Shown piece after piece: positions 56,353 through 64,000 of a DNA stretch of 64,000 nucleotides. The notes beneath the pieces are model-generated. The model searched no databases and was not told where the DNA came from. It worked only from the letters and a program-made list of their open reading frames with translations. Origin of the DNA: JAFDWR01 sp038216655 (GTDB taxonomy: Bacteria; Armatimonadota; Fimbriimonadia; Fimbriimonadales; Fimbriimonadaceae); NCBI GenBank assembly GCA_038216655.1, contig JBBQPZ010000016.1:13209-77208 (forward strand), written 5' to 3'. The position numbers and the translations under genes were made by a program. Each line of letters opens with the position of its first letter. Position 1 is the first letter of the stretch.

Positions 56353-56690
56353 CTACAAATTCGAAAAGAAGCCCGCGGTGAGGATGGGGGAATTGCCCCC
56401 GTCGGCTAGCGGTCCGCCACTGCATGCGGGAAAGCTCTGGCTCTCAACTCGATCGTGGACCTCCGCGGACTTGAGGTTCGCGGCTTTGGCACGCAGAATC
56501 AGTTTTCCCGTTTCTCCTCGCCGACTTTGCAGGATCACTTGCGCAAGTCCGTTGAACAGGCTGCGCCGGTTCCCCTTCTCGGGCTCATGGCTGGTGGGGT
56601 CGCCGTTGCCGACGCCGATGATGCTTATGGCATCGATATATATCCCGTCACTACCTCCCTGGAGCGCCATCGGGGTCTGGCGTTGGATCA
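56353..56690 (-). pseudogene. Remnant of a GH2 beta-galactosidase C-terminal domain
   Basis: About 80 residues carry a signature of the C-terminal beta-sandwich of GH2 beta-galactosidases: IIGVGNGDPTSHEPEKGNRR, then SLFNGLAQVILQS, followed by GKLILRAKAANLKSAEV. The enzyme core (about 700 residues) is absent. The frame begins exactly where the upstream pseudogene stops (TGATG overlap), so both are read from the minus strand. The glycosidase activity cannot remain. It marks loss of a beta-galactosidase gene in this region. Confidence 0.65.
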
Positions 56691-57860
56691 TCACGCTTTG
56701 AATCCAACCAGCCGTGCGGTAGGAGAGCCTTTTGGTACGAAGTATCCCAGAGTAGGTTCGCCGAGCGATGCCCAGGAGTGAGGGCATTTTGTGCTTGCGG
56801 TGAGTTCCTGCATCCAGCCGTCGAGGATGACCTTCGCCCGCGCGACGACGGCGGGACCCGTGATCGCGGGGCGGCTTGCGTTCACATCCGGTAGGTCGGG
56901 CGGGAAAGGCGCTCGGTAGGCGAGGAGTCGTTGCGACTTCCTTTCCAGCCGAACAGAGCCTCCTCGCTCAAAAAAAGGATGGCCAAACTTTGATGCGGCG
57001 AAGTAAACCAGCAGAGAGCCTTCGCACTCGTAAGGGCACCGACTGAGCACGTAAGGACCAGTCCCAAGAATTCGCAGCACGCGCTTGATCCGGGCCTCGT
57101 CGGATCGGGTCGCTTGCGTGTGGTTCACCGAAAGGTTAGTCTCGTGAGGGTTAAACTCGATTCCAAGAATCGTCCCCTTTCCAGGATCCTGAAAGATATC
57201 GTATTCGGTATCGGTTGCATCGACGAGATATAGGGACGAGGGCTTTCCGGTGGCGTTAAAGGGCAGCAGAGGAAGGCGAAGAGGCAATTTCGCGCCCAAG
57301 GTGGCAAGGAGTTTCTTGTACTTGGACAGCGCCCGGTCGAATCGGTAACATGACACGTTTCCCGGTCACCGAATCGATATGGATTACATATTTGTACGCT
57401 TCGGAATCCTCGAATACGAACTCTCTTGGCCCCGCTCCCGTCGTTTGAACGTTAAACAATGTTAAGGCGGTTTTCACGCCGTCCTTTTCGAGCATTTCCT
57501 TTGCGCGATTGGCCAACTTTGTTAAGTCCGGGGATATCGACGAGGCGAGCAAGGTTAAGGTGGGGCGGTAATTCCTCACCTCACCCGTATTCACATCCAC
57601 TTCTGCGCTGGCACCTGAACCGTCGGCGAGCCTAAACCCGACGGAGAAGTAGGGTTTGGCGGGAAAGCCTGCGCCACCGGACATCGGGATCCACTTGTTG
57701 TTGAACGAGCCCCCGGGCGACGCCTTTTGGCATAGTCGTACAGAAATTGCCGAGCTTTTGAGAAGTCGTCGCCGCTTGGATCTTGGCTCGGCGCACTTGC
57801 CAGCAAGGGGATGAGAAATGTGGCGATCCCAGCTAGTTTTTGCGATGAAGCCAAAGCCAT
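56691..57860 (-). pseudogene. Secreted PepSY-like protein gene with two compensating frameshifts
   Basis: Three frames in a row join into one product of about 390 residues. The first begins with a signal peptide at the ATG 57860 (ASSQKLAGIATFLIPLLAS). The middle (about 57726-57360) has the PepSY-like phrase SAEVDVNTGEVRNY. The last returns to the first frame (IHIDSVTG, then CYRFDRALSKYKKLL). Adding one A to the A-run read at 57725-57728 and removing one A at 57358-57360 restores a single frame. PepSY modules bind or inhibit peptidases. It is either a recently dead gene or two sequencing errors. Confidence 0.65.
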
Positions 57861-57921
57861 GCCTGAGTTTACGGCAAGATGCCTCCAGGGTGTCATGTGC
57901 TGAGCACGTGAAGGTCAGCGA

Positions 57922-60900
57922 TCAAGCTCTGACTGCGTTAGCCAGTATTTGTCGAACCTGCGATTCGAGACTGGACTCGTGCGGAACTTCGAGTTCTGAG
58001 GATGTCATCATGCCAGCAACTTGGTCGATGAACAGTTGCTCCGTCCGAGAGAACCTCGCTTTGCTGTCGTGAATGAACCGTAGGGCTGAATGGAGCATCG
58101 CCGAATTTCGCTCGTCACCGCGCTCTCGCATCGCGACTCCCAAGTAGAGAAGTCCAAGGGCCGAGGCGAGCTTATAGCCAGCGCCCCACCATTCTCTCAC
58201 CGCATTTCTTAGGCTCTCTTCACCGGCCTCGAAGTCGCCGAGCAGGAGATGGGTTTTGCCCAACAGAAGTTGCTGATGGGCACTCTGAAAAGGAACTTGG
58301 CGAATGCGCCAGGCGGCAAGGCTCTTCTCAAATAATCGTCTTGCATCCTCAAGATGACCCAGCCCAAGGGCGAGACGGCCCTCGGCGGAATGAATGATCG
58401 GAACCATCGGTAAGAAGTTGGCCCGGACCACCCGTTCCATGAGTCCGTCAAGAGCGTCCTTTGCAACATCGAAAGACTCCAAATCCAAGGCAGTCATGGC
58501 AAGCCAACATCGAGAACGCGTCACATGAAAGACTTCGCGGGCCTCGTCAAACGCAGCGACTGCGCTGTTCAGCAGTGGGATTGCCGCCTCGCAAAGACCT
58601 TGGTGATAGAAGCAGAATGCCTGCCAGGTCTGCAGAATGGCCAGATCGCATGGACTTGGGTCTTCGCCCAATAAGGCGGCAGCTTCCTTGAACCTCGCCG
58701 CCGACTCATCATAAAGTTGAGCATTCTGGGCATTTATCGCCTGAAACACCTTCATCTTCGCCGCTTCCGCGGGTAGGCCCACCTTAAGACAGATGGCTTC
58801 GTACTCCCGATGCCGAGCATCGTCATCTTCGGAGAACATCACACCGATGATCGCCCTACCGAAGGCCGCGCGGGCCAACAGAGTGTCTGCTTCACGATCA
58901 CCGTGCCGTTCGAATAGCTCTTGGTAGAAGCGCCTTCCTTCAAATCCGTTGCTTCGGTATCGCCAAAAGAACCCGAGGGATGCACCAAATTTGACGGCCA
59001 GATCGGGATCATTGTCGAGAGCGAACCGAAGTGCTTCTCGCACATTGTCTTGTTCGAGCTCAAGGATGTCGAAGAACTTAAGGTCGTCCTGAGTTACGTA
59101 TTCGACGTACGCCTTCTCGGCCATTGAATAGACCCAATCCGCATGGCGTCTTTGCAGAGTGAGCATCTCTTGCACTCCCAAACTGTCCCGGGCGAAAGTT
59201 CGAATGGTTTCAAGCATTGCGAACCGCATTCTCGGCCCCTCGTGAGCGACATAGGCCATCGATGCGTCAAGCAGCACCTCCATGGCCTGGATCGGTTCTT
59301 CAAGGCCGCACACCTCCTTCGCGCTGTCGAGTGTCCATCCGCCACGGAAGATCGACAGGCTGGCGAGCGCCCGCTGGATGTCGCTAGGGAGACTCGAAAA
59401 ACTACTTTCGATGGCGCGACGAATCGACTGGTGCCGCGCTGGTGCGTTGATTCGCCGGTTCTCCAATACATCGAGGCCACGCTCGAGTAGGGTATCGAGT
59501 TGCTCCAGATCAAGCATCCGGAGTCTTGAGGCCGCCAACTGGATGGAGAGGGGAATGCCTTCGAGTCGCCGTATGATCGAGAGAATTCGGTCGTACTCTC
59601 CTTGACCTGCATTCAGTTGGACGTTGTGCTGCGAGGCGGTATCAAGGAAGAGGCGCACCGCTGGAGTGCGACTTGCGGCTTCCCAACTATCGTGGTCGCC
59701 GGGAACGAAAAGCGGGCCAAGGGTTAGACGCTGCTCGCCTGGAATATTGAGCGCCGTCCGGCTGGTCGCCACGATTCTCAGTTCGGGACAGCTTTCTAGC
59801 AGATGGCGAATCCACTCGCCCATGGAACTGCCCAATTGCTCTAAACCATCTAGTGCGAGAAGGATTGGGACCTTCGGCAACAAGCCCAACAACTGCTTCA
59901 TAGGGTCGGCACTGGGCCCCGTGTCAGCCTTCAACTCACCAAGGATGGCCAACGGCACGAGTTGGATGTCTTCGACGCTCGATAAATCAACATAGGCCGC
60001 TCGACCAGCATAGTCCGTGGACAAGCGCTGCGCGGCCTCCTGCAAGAGTCGGGTCTTGCCTATGCCCCCTGGCCCCAGCAGGGTTAATAGGCGGCGTTCA
60101 CGGGGCCTCGGCTGCAGCCTTTGGACAGTTTCGGTCAATTCGGATTCGCGGCCAAAGATCGGATCGACCGGCTGCGGGATTCGGAAACGAAGGATGTCGA
60201 CCGCAGGCGTACTTGCTGACGGCGCCGAATTCCGAAGCTCGCTGACCTTTCGCGACGGGCCCAGCCCAGTGGCTCGCGCGTTTCTTTCCAGTTCCTCCAA
60301 GCAGGTCGCCGCTTCCTGGCTCCTGCCGAGGTGCTGGAGAGTCCGCACGGCAACTAAGCGGGCGGGTTCCTGCGTCGGCCTCAGCTCAATCGCTAGGCGT
60401 GAGGTCGCGAGAGACTCTTCAAACTCGGAACGAGCCGCAAGCTCCTCAGCCAGCCCAACGTAGCTCGCATAGAGCAGGTCTTGGAGGGAGGAGCGCTCCA
60501 AGAGAATCCAATCCTCGTCCGCGCCCTCTAAGAACGGTTCACTCCCCAGCTCCACTGCTTTGCGTAGGTGCTCATGCCGTTGTTCCGGCTCAGATTGAGC
60601 GCGCCGGCAGGCATCCTTGAATTCATCGATGTCAGTTACCAGATCGGAAGTGTCGACCTGGATCCATTCCGCATTCACTTTGACTAGGTCACGCCCCGAT
60701 CCGAGCGTTCGTCGCAGACGAGCAAGTTCCTGCCTCAGGCGCAGCCGGGTGGCATCGTAAAAATCGTCTGGCCATAGGGCGTCTGCTGCATCGGCTCGGG
60801 TGATCTGTTTCCGATACGCGATGGCGGTGCGAGCGAGCAAATACATGCTTCGGCGTGTTACGAAGGTGTCAATCGATGTATCCGGCCCCACCAACCGAGG

Positions 60901-60948
60901 GCGGCCGAATAGTTCCAATCTCCATCGCTTGACAAGCGGTTTCTCCAT
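57922..60948 (-). CDS. SARP/BTAD transcriptional regulator with NB-ARC ATPase and TPR repeats
   Basis: A 1008-residue regulator from the ATG at 60948 (MEKPLVKRWRLELFGRPRL); the frame runs back to 61143. It has an OmpR-type winged helix (1-95, TRADAADALWPDDFYDATRLRLRQELARLRR), a BTAD bundle (about 100-240), an NB-ARC ATPase with P-loop GPGGIGKT (about 293) and Walker B LLALDGLEQL, a sensor ATSRTAL, and a C-terminal array of TPR repeats. It integrates an unknown signal with ATP hydrolysis and binds DNA. It is divergent from the lipoprotein gene at 61120, with 171 bases of shared promoter DNA. Confidence 0.87.
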   Translation of the reverse strand: MEKPLVKRWRLELFGRPRLVGPDTSIDTFVTRRSMYLLARTAIAYRKQITRADAADALWPDDFYDATRLRLRQELARLRRTLGSGRDLVKVNAEWIQVDTSDLVTDIDEFKDACRRAQSEPEQRHEHLRKAVELGSEPFLEGADEDWILLERSSLQDLLYASYVGLAEELAARSEFEESLATSRLAIELRPTQEPARLVAVRTLQHLGRSQEAATCLEELERNARATGLGPSRKVSELRNSAPSASTPAVDILRFRIPQPVDPIFGRESELTETVQRLQPRPRERRLLTLLGPGGIGKTRLLQEAAQRLSTDYAGRAAYVDLSSVEDIQLVPLAILGELKADTGPSADPMKQLLGLLPKVPILLALDGLEQLGSSMGEWIRHLLESCPELRIVATSRTALNIPGEQRLTLGPLFVPGDHDSWEAASRTPAVRLFLDTASQHNVQLNAGQGEYDRILSIIRRLEGIPLSIQLAASRLRMLDLEQLDTLLERGLDVLENRRINAPARHQSIRRAIESSFSSLPSDIQRALASLSIFRGGWTLDSAKEVCGLEEPIQAMEVLLDASMAYVAHEGPRMRFAMLETIRTFARDSLGVQEMLTLQRRHADWVYSMAEKAYVEYVTQDDLKFFDILELEQDNVREALRFALDNDPDLAVKFGASLGFFWRYRSNGFEGRRFYQELFERHGDREADTLLARAAFGRAIIGVMFSEDDDARHREYEAICLKVGLPAEAAKMKVFQAINAQNAQLYDESAARFKEAAALLGEDPSPCDLAILQTWQAFCFYHQGLCEAAIPLLNSAVAAFDEAREVFHVTRSRCWLAMTALDLESFDVAKDALDGLMERVVRANFLPMVPIIHSAEGRLALGLGHLEDARRLFEKSLAAWRIRQVPFQSAHQQLLLGKTHLLLGDFEAGEESLRNAVREWWGAGYKLASALGLLYLGVAMRERGDERNSAMLHSALRFIHDSKARFSRTEQLFIDQVAGMMTSSELEVPHESSLESQVRQILANAVRA

Positions 60949-61119
60949 GGCTCGCTCAGAGGCGATCTGCTCTCCTGAATACTGCCCGTCTAGGCGTCCG
61001 ATGCCCTCAGCATCGACCTTAGTTCGGGTTAATCCGTGCTCGGCTTCGATGCAACAAGATCGTGACAGTCGCGTGACAGATCGGGCAACTCCATTGTTTG
61101 GCGGGTGAACTCCACCCAA

Positions 61120-62217
61120 ATGAAATCGATAACATTGTCCCACATCCGCTCCCGCTTCCCCGGCATCTCACTGGGATTTGCCACTTTGATCCTTGGAAGC
61201 GCGGCGGGATGCGGAGGGAGCAGCGCAAGTTCAGGCACGGCCTCGCTCGCTGAATATGCCTACGTGACAACCTTCGACGCGACATACCAATTTAGCGTTA
61301 GCAAGAACGGCCAGCTCACTCCACTGAGCCCACCGACGGTGGCGACCCCCAGTTCCGCCGGCATTGTCGTGTCATCGGACAACAAATTCGCCTACATCAC
61401 CAACGAGAATCACTCCTCGATCTCCCAATTCTCCGTTGGTCCAAACGGAGCCCTGATCTCCCTCGGCGCGGATGTGACTTGCGGCAGCCGGCCCGAGTCG
61501 ATCGTGATCACCCCGGACAACAAGTTCGTATTCGTCGCCAACGACCTGGCTGACACGGTTAGCGAATACTCAGTTGCGACCGACGGCCACTTAACCCCGC
61601 TCACCACGCCAACGATCGCCACGCCCCATGATCCCTTTCAACTTGGGATTTCGCCGGACGGCAAGTACGTGTACGTAGCTTGCTACACCTCGAACAAGCT
61701 AGCTGGCTACGCGGTTGGGCCTGACGGCCAGCTCGCGGCCCTTCCGACTCCCACGTACAGTATCGGCACTCCTTACGCAGCGGTCTTCTCGCCGGATGGG
61801 ACGCACCTGATCGTGCCCGGCGGGGGCACCTTCGTTACGAGCTACACCGTTCAGGTGGATGGGTCGCTCTCGGCACCCTCGACCATCTTCACCGCCGCCA
61901 TTCAGCCGATTGGCTTCTGCTTTACGCCGGATGGCGCGTTCGCGTACGCCTCTTGTTACAATGGCGGCAATCCCGGAGCGGCCATATCTCAGTATGCCTT
62001 TGCCAACGGAAGTCTCCAAGCCCTGACGCCCTCATACGTCCCCGGCGTCGTTGGTTCGTATACGAACGGAGTCGATCCGTCAGGCAAGTTCCTCTTCGTC
62101 AACAATGTCACGACGGGATCGGTCTCGCAATTCTCAATCGGCCCCAATGGCATGGTGACCCCGAATGGCTCGGTGACCGCACCCCAGCCCTTTCATATTG
62201 GGTTCGCGAAGAAGTAA
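61120..62217 (+). CDS. Lipoprotein with YVTN/lactonase-type beta-propeller
   Basis: A 365-residue exported protein; the ATG at 61120 is used, a GTG at 61105 is possible. The lipoprotein signal ends in LGSAAGC. Seven blades follow with repeated units such as ISPDGKYVYVACYTSNKLAGYAVGPDG, typical of 6-phosphogluconolactonase/YVTN propellers. The lactonase His and Glu residues are not obvious, so it may be a binding or surface protein. It is divergent from the SARP regulator and is its likely target. Confidence 0.82.
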   Translation: MKSITLSHIRSRFPGISLGFATLILGSAAGCGGSSASSGTASLAEYAYVTTFDATYQFSVSKNGQLTPLSPPTVATPSSAGIVVSSDNKFAYITNENHSSISQFSVGPNGALISLGADVTCGSRPESIVITPDNKFVFVANDLADTVSEYSVATDGHLTPLTTPTIATPHDPFQLGISPDGKYVYVACYTSNKLAGYAVGPDGQLAALPTPTYSIGTPYAAVFSPDGTHLIVPGGGTFVTSYTVQVDGSLSAPSTIFTAAIQPIGFCFTPDGAFAYASCYNGGNPGAAISQYAFANGSLQALTPSYVPGVVGSYTNGVDPSGKFLFVNNVTTGSVSQFSIGPNGMVTPNGSVTAPQPFHIGFAKK

Positions 62218-62530
62218 CTCTTCGCAAATTCGGTGACCGACGGCTGTCGCGGCCGATCTCCGGGACACCCCGGAGGTGCAGCAAGGCTTCGTGCGTGACG
62301 GGGCGCATGGGGTCGCGACAACCGTGCATCTCCTACTCACTTTCCAAGGTTATTGAAGAGAGCAGACCTGATTGTGATCCCTACATTGTCATCGTCATCT
62401 ACGTCCGTTCACCGTCTGCTCCCAGATTCAAAATGCACTCGATGTGCCCCCGTTGAACCCCCTTCCGCCCAACGATAGGGTGCAAAATAGGGTTCAAGAT
62501 TTGAACCGGAACGTATGAGCTTGACTGCCA
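62218..62530. other. Non-coding gap with a GC hairpin and repeats
   Basis: 313 bases without a gene. It contains a perfect 7-bp hairpin (62258-62275, CTCCGGG/CCCGGAG, no T-run), a tandem GATAGGGT(T/G)CAA repeat (62474-62500) and a 7-bp palindrome GGTTCAA-GAT-TTGAACC at 62491-62507. A minus-strand frame with no family likeness is not counted as a gene. Confidence 0.55.
62474..62497 (+). repeat. 24-base direct repeat, left copy (att-like)
   Basis: Agrees with 63774-63797 at 22 of 24 positions. Both copies are a 12-base unit GATAGGGTTCAA (or close) in tandem. They bracket the truncated alcohol dehydrogenase and the recombinase catalytic domain. Confidence 0.5.
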
Positions 62531-63163
62531 TCATTTTAACTTGATGACGACCTTCCCCTTGCTCCGTCCCTTTTCGACGTAAGCCAAAGCATTCCCGGTT
62601 TCTTCAAACGAGAAGATCCGATCAATGATGGGGCGCATGAATCCGGAGTCGATCAGGGAAGTGATCTGACTCAACTGGTCACCGCTGGACCTCATGAACA
62701 AGAAGGAATAAGTTACTTTACGAGCCATAGCTCGTTTCCGAATTTTGAGGCTGAGCAACCCCATGACCAGCCTCATGATTCCGCCCGCGCCAATTTCTTT
62801 CGCAAAAGCCGGATCAGGAGGGCCTGCTATGCCGATGAGTTTTCCTCCAGGTCTTAGCACTCTCAGCGACTTCTCGAGTGTCTTTCCGGCAAGGCTGTCC
62901 AAGACGACGTCGTAGTCCCGCACGATTGTCTCGAAGTCATCCTTTCGGTAATCGATGACTAAGTCCGCGCCGAGCCCCTTCCCCCAATCTATGTTGTCGG
63001 CGCTCGTGGTCGTGGCGACAGTTGCACCGAAATGCTTTGCCAATTGGATGGCTATGCTGCCAACGCCACCGGACCCGGCGTGAATGAGCACTCTTTGTCC
63101 CTCCTGCAGGTTTGCCCTTTCGATCAGGGCTTCCCACGCAGTTAAGGCGACGAGCTGATCGAG
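62531..63163 (-). pseudogene. Alcohol dehydrogenase/quinone oxidoreductase (MDR), N-terminus missing
   Basis: The C-terminal 210 residues of an MDR-family oxidoreductase remain. The Rossmann motif HAGSGGVGSIAIQLAKHFGA is intact and the C-terminal domain ends FSFEETGNALAYVEKGRSKGKVVIKLK, but the N-terminal GroES-like catalytic domain (about 110 residues) is absent. The frame is closed by TGA at 63166-63164, right at the start of the recombinase fragment. A GTG at 63091 could start a 186-residue product, but it would lack the catalytic domain. The family uses NADPH to reduce ketones or quinones in the cytoplasm. Confidence 0.75.
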
Positions 63164-63833
63164 TCAGACCCCTTCAAACGGAACGAGGTACCCGGGAGTC
63201 CAGACCCGCGAAAACAGGACTCTCAGTCCTGAAGAAGCGATCCGGCTTCTGAATCCCACGGACCGAATGTCGGCAATGATCTTGCTCGCAGCCCACACGG
63301 GCATGCGGCGAGGTGAGCTTTGCGGGCTAAAGTGGGAAGACGTGAGCGACGGCAGGATCGTCATAAGGCGGTCACTTGCAGCCGTTCGCGGAGGTGTCCT
63401 TGAGACCCTGCCGAAGACTCCCGAAAGTCGAGCAATCATTCCGCTCACCCCGGAAGCTGAGGACACAATCCAAAGCCAGCCGAGGAGATCGGAATTCGTG
63501 TTCACCACCGAGTCGGGCTTGCCCATCAATCCAAGCAATCTCTCACGAGACTGGAAGCAATGGTGCAAGCGGAACAAGATCGATGGTGCGATGCGACTCC
63601 ATGACCTGCGAGGAAGCTTCGTTTCCTTGCTCCTCGAAAGCGGCGCTGATGTCAGGACCGTCCAGGAACTGGCACGTCATGCCGATCCGAGAACGACCAT
63701 GAAGGTGTATGCGCGCTCGCGTATGGACACGAAGGTAGCCGCGGTTGAACTCCTACGCGGCATGATTACCGAAGATAGGGTTCAAGATAGGGTTCAATCC
63801 GGGGCTTTGGAGGTCTCGGTTGCGGGAGCTTGA
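63159..63833 (+). pseudogene. Tyrosine recombinase (integrase) catalytic domain, N-terminus missing
   Basis: The frame is open from a TGA at 63156-63158. Its first recognisable integrase sequence is ENRTLSPEEAIRLL, and an ATG at 63267 could give a 188-residue product. The catalytic set is present: Arg in TGMRRGEL, HDLRG (His, Arg), His in HADPRTTMKVYA and the nucleophile Tyr in that segment. The N-terminal SAM-like core-binding domain is lost, so DNA binding is doubtful. It joins the broken alcohol dehydrogenase head to head. The last codons carry the direct repeat at 63774-63797. Confidence 0.75.
63774..63797 (+). repeat. 24-base direct repeat, right copy (att-like)
   Basis: Tandem GATAGGGTTCAA units inside the 3' end of the recombinase gene (read as RVQDRVQ). 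It matches 62474-62497 at 22 of 24 positions. Confidence 0.5.
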
Positions 63834-63869
63834 GCACGCTCAGCGCGTAATTTGAACTTATGAGCGTTC

Positions 63870-64000
63870 TGACAGATAGGTAACAGATCGTTCCGGACAC
63901 ATGGGTTACACCTCATCTCTGGCCCTCGGGGGTCAAGGGAGAGAAGTTGTGCCCTGGAAGGAGTGTTCGGTGATGGAAGAGCGTTTGCGTTTTGTGGCTC
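63870..64000 (+). mobile_element. Left end of an IS481-like insertion sequence (cut by window end)
   Basis: The non-coding lead holds two similar 16-base sites, 63871-63886 and 63896-63911 (12 of 16 matching, GACAnATnGGTnACAn), 25 bases apart. They look like transposase-binding repeats near an IS end. The exact left terminus and any target duplication cannot be fixed without the right end. Confidence 0.5.
63949..64000 (+). CDS. IS481-like transposase, N-terminal fragment (runs off the window)
   Basis: From a GTG with GGGAGAGAAG just upstream, the frame reads PWKECSVMEERLRFVA to the window end. PWKE followed by a MxERxRFV phrase is the usual start of IS481-family DDE transposases, before the HTH that recognises the IS ends. 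Only 17 residues are visible, so completeness is unknown. Confidence 0.6.
   Translation, partial: MPWKECSVMEERLRFVA

Noticed and set aside
62474..62510. tRNA T-arm-like sequence GGTTCAA
   Set aside because: No acceptor, D or anticodon arms could be paired around it, so no tRNA gene is called.

Overview
The window is a GC-rich (roughly 60%) bacterial chromosome segment with about 40 intact genes and several broken ones. No rRNA, tRNA or CRISPR array was seen. Three things fit an environmental bacterium of the Armatimonadota (Fimbriimonas-like) or a neighbouring Planctomycetes/Verrucomicrobia-type lineage: a Planctomycete-type cytochrome (PSCyt1/PSCyt2/PSD1) gene paired with a DUF1501 gene, many secreted glycoside hydrolases of plant-polysaccharide families, and a SARP/NB-ARC regulator. 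The Armatimonadota assignment is an inference from gene content only.

Layout. 1-9.5 kb: tail of an unknown gene, then GH106 rhamnosidase, PSCyt protein, DUF1501 protein and GH43, all on the + strand, with structured non-coding DNA between them. 9.5-12.6 kb: frameshifted ankyrin gene, NRAMP-like transporter, UBP zinc finger, proline iminopeptidase. 12.7-18.8 kb: a stress block (PNPOx-family flavoprotein, PfkB kinase, two HTH-PAS regulators around a universal stress protein and an Hsp20, a gltB remnant, an ECF sigma factor, OsmC). 18.9-24.8 kb: RND efflux pair, rhodanese, FMN reductase. 24.8-35.9 kb: GH51, GH127 and GH76 glycosidases, a K+ channel with two RCK domains, a secreted unknown and an MFS transporter. 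36-43 kb: P2A-type ATPase, DUF998 protein, aminotransferase, two PH-domain membrane proteins. 43-56.3 kb: tricorn-like protease, six-hairpin glycosidase-like protein, YcaQ/AlkZ-type glycosylase with DinB, a Tat lipoprotein, and a secreted carbohydrate-associated protein. 56.3-64 kb: an eroded zone holding a GH2 remnant, a doubly frameshifted PepSY-like gene, a SARP regulator divergent from a beta-propeller lipoprotein, a truncated alcohol dehydrogenase abutting a truncated tyrosine recombinase, and the start of an IS481-like element.

How the genes work together. The glycosidases (GH106, GH43, GH51, GH127, GH76, the six-hairpin protein, the GH2 remnant) would remove rhamnose, arabinose, xylose and mannose units from plant or microbial polysaccharides outside the cell, with the MFS carrier as a possible uptake route. 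The 12.7-18.8 kb block resembles in content the low-oxygen/dormancy regulons of other bacteria (USP, Hsp20, PfkB, flavin split-barrel protein, PAS regulators; a P2A ATPase lies further along). The most unusual non-coding signals are a nested long inverted repeat at 8453-8620, a 23-bp-arm inverted repeat at 15855-15962, a dispersed 40-bp repeat family near 40.4 and 46.4 kb, and the recombination junction at about 63.16 kb.
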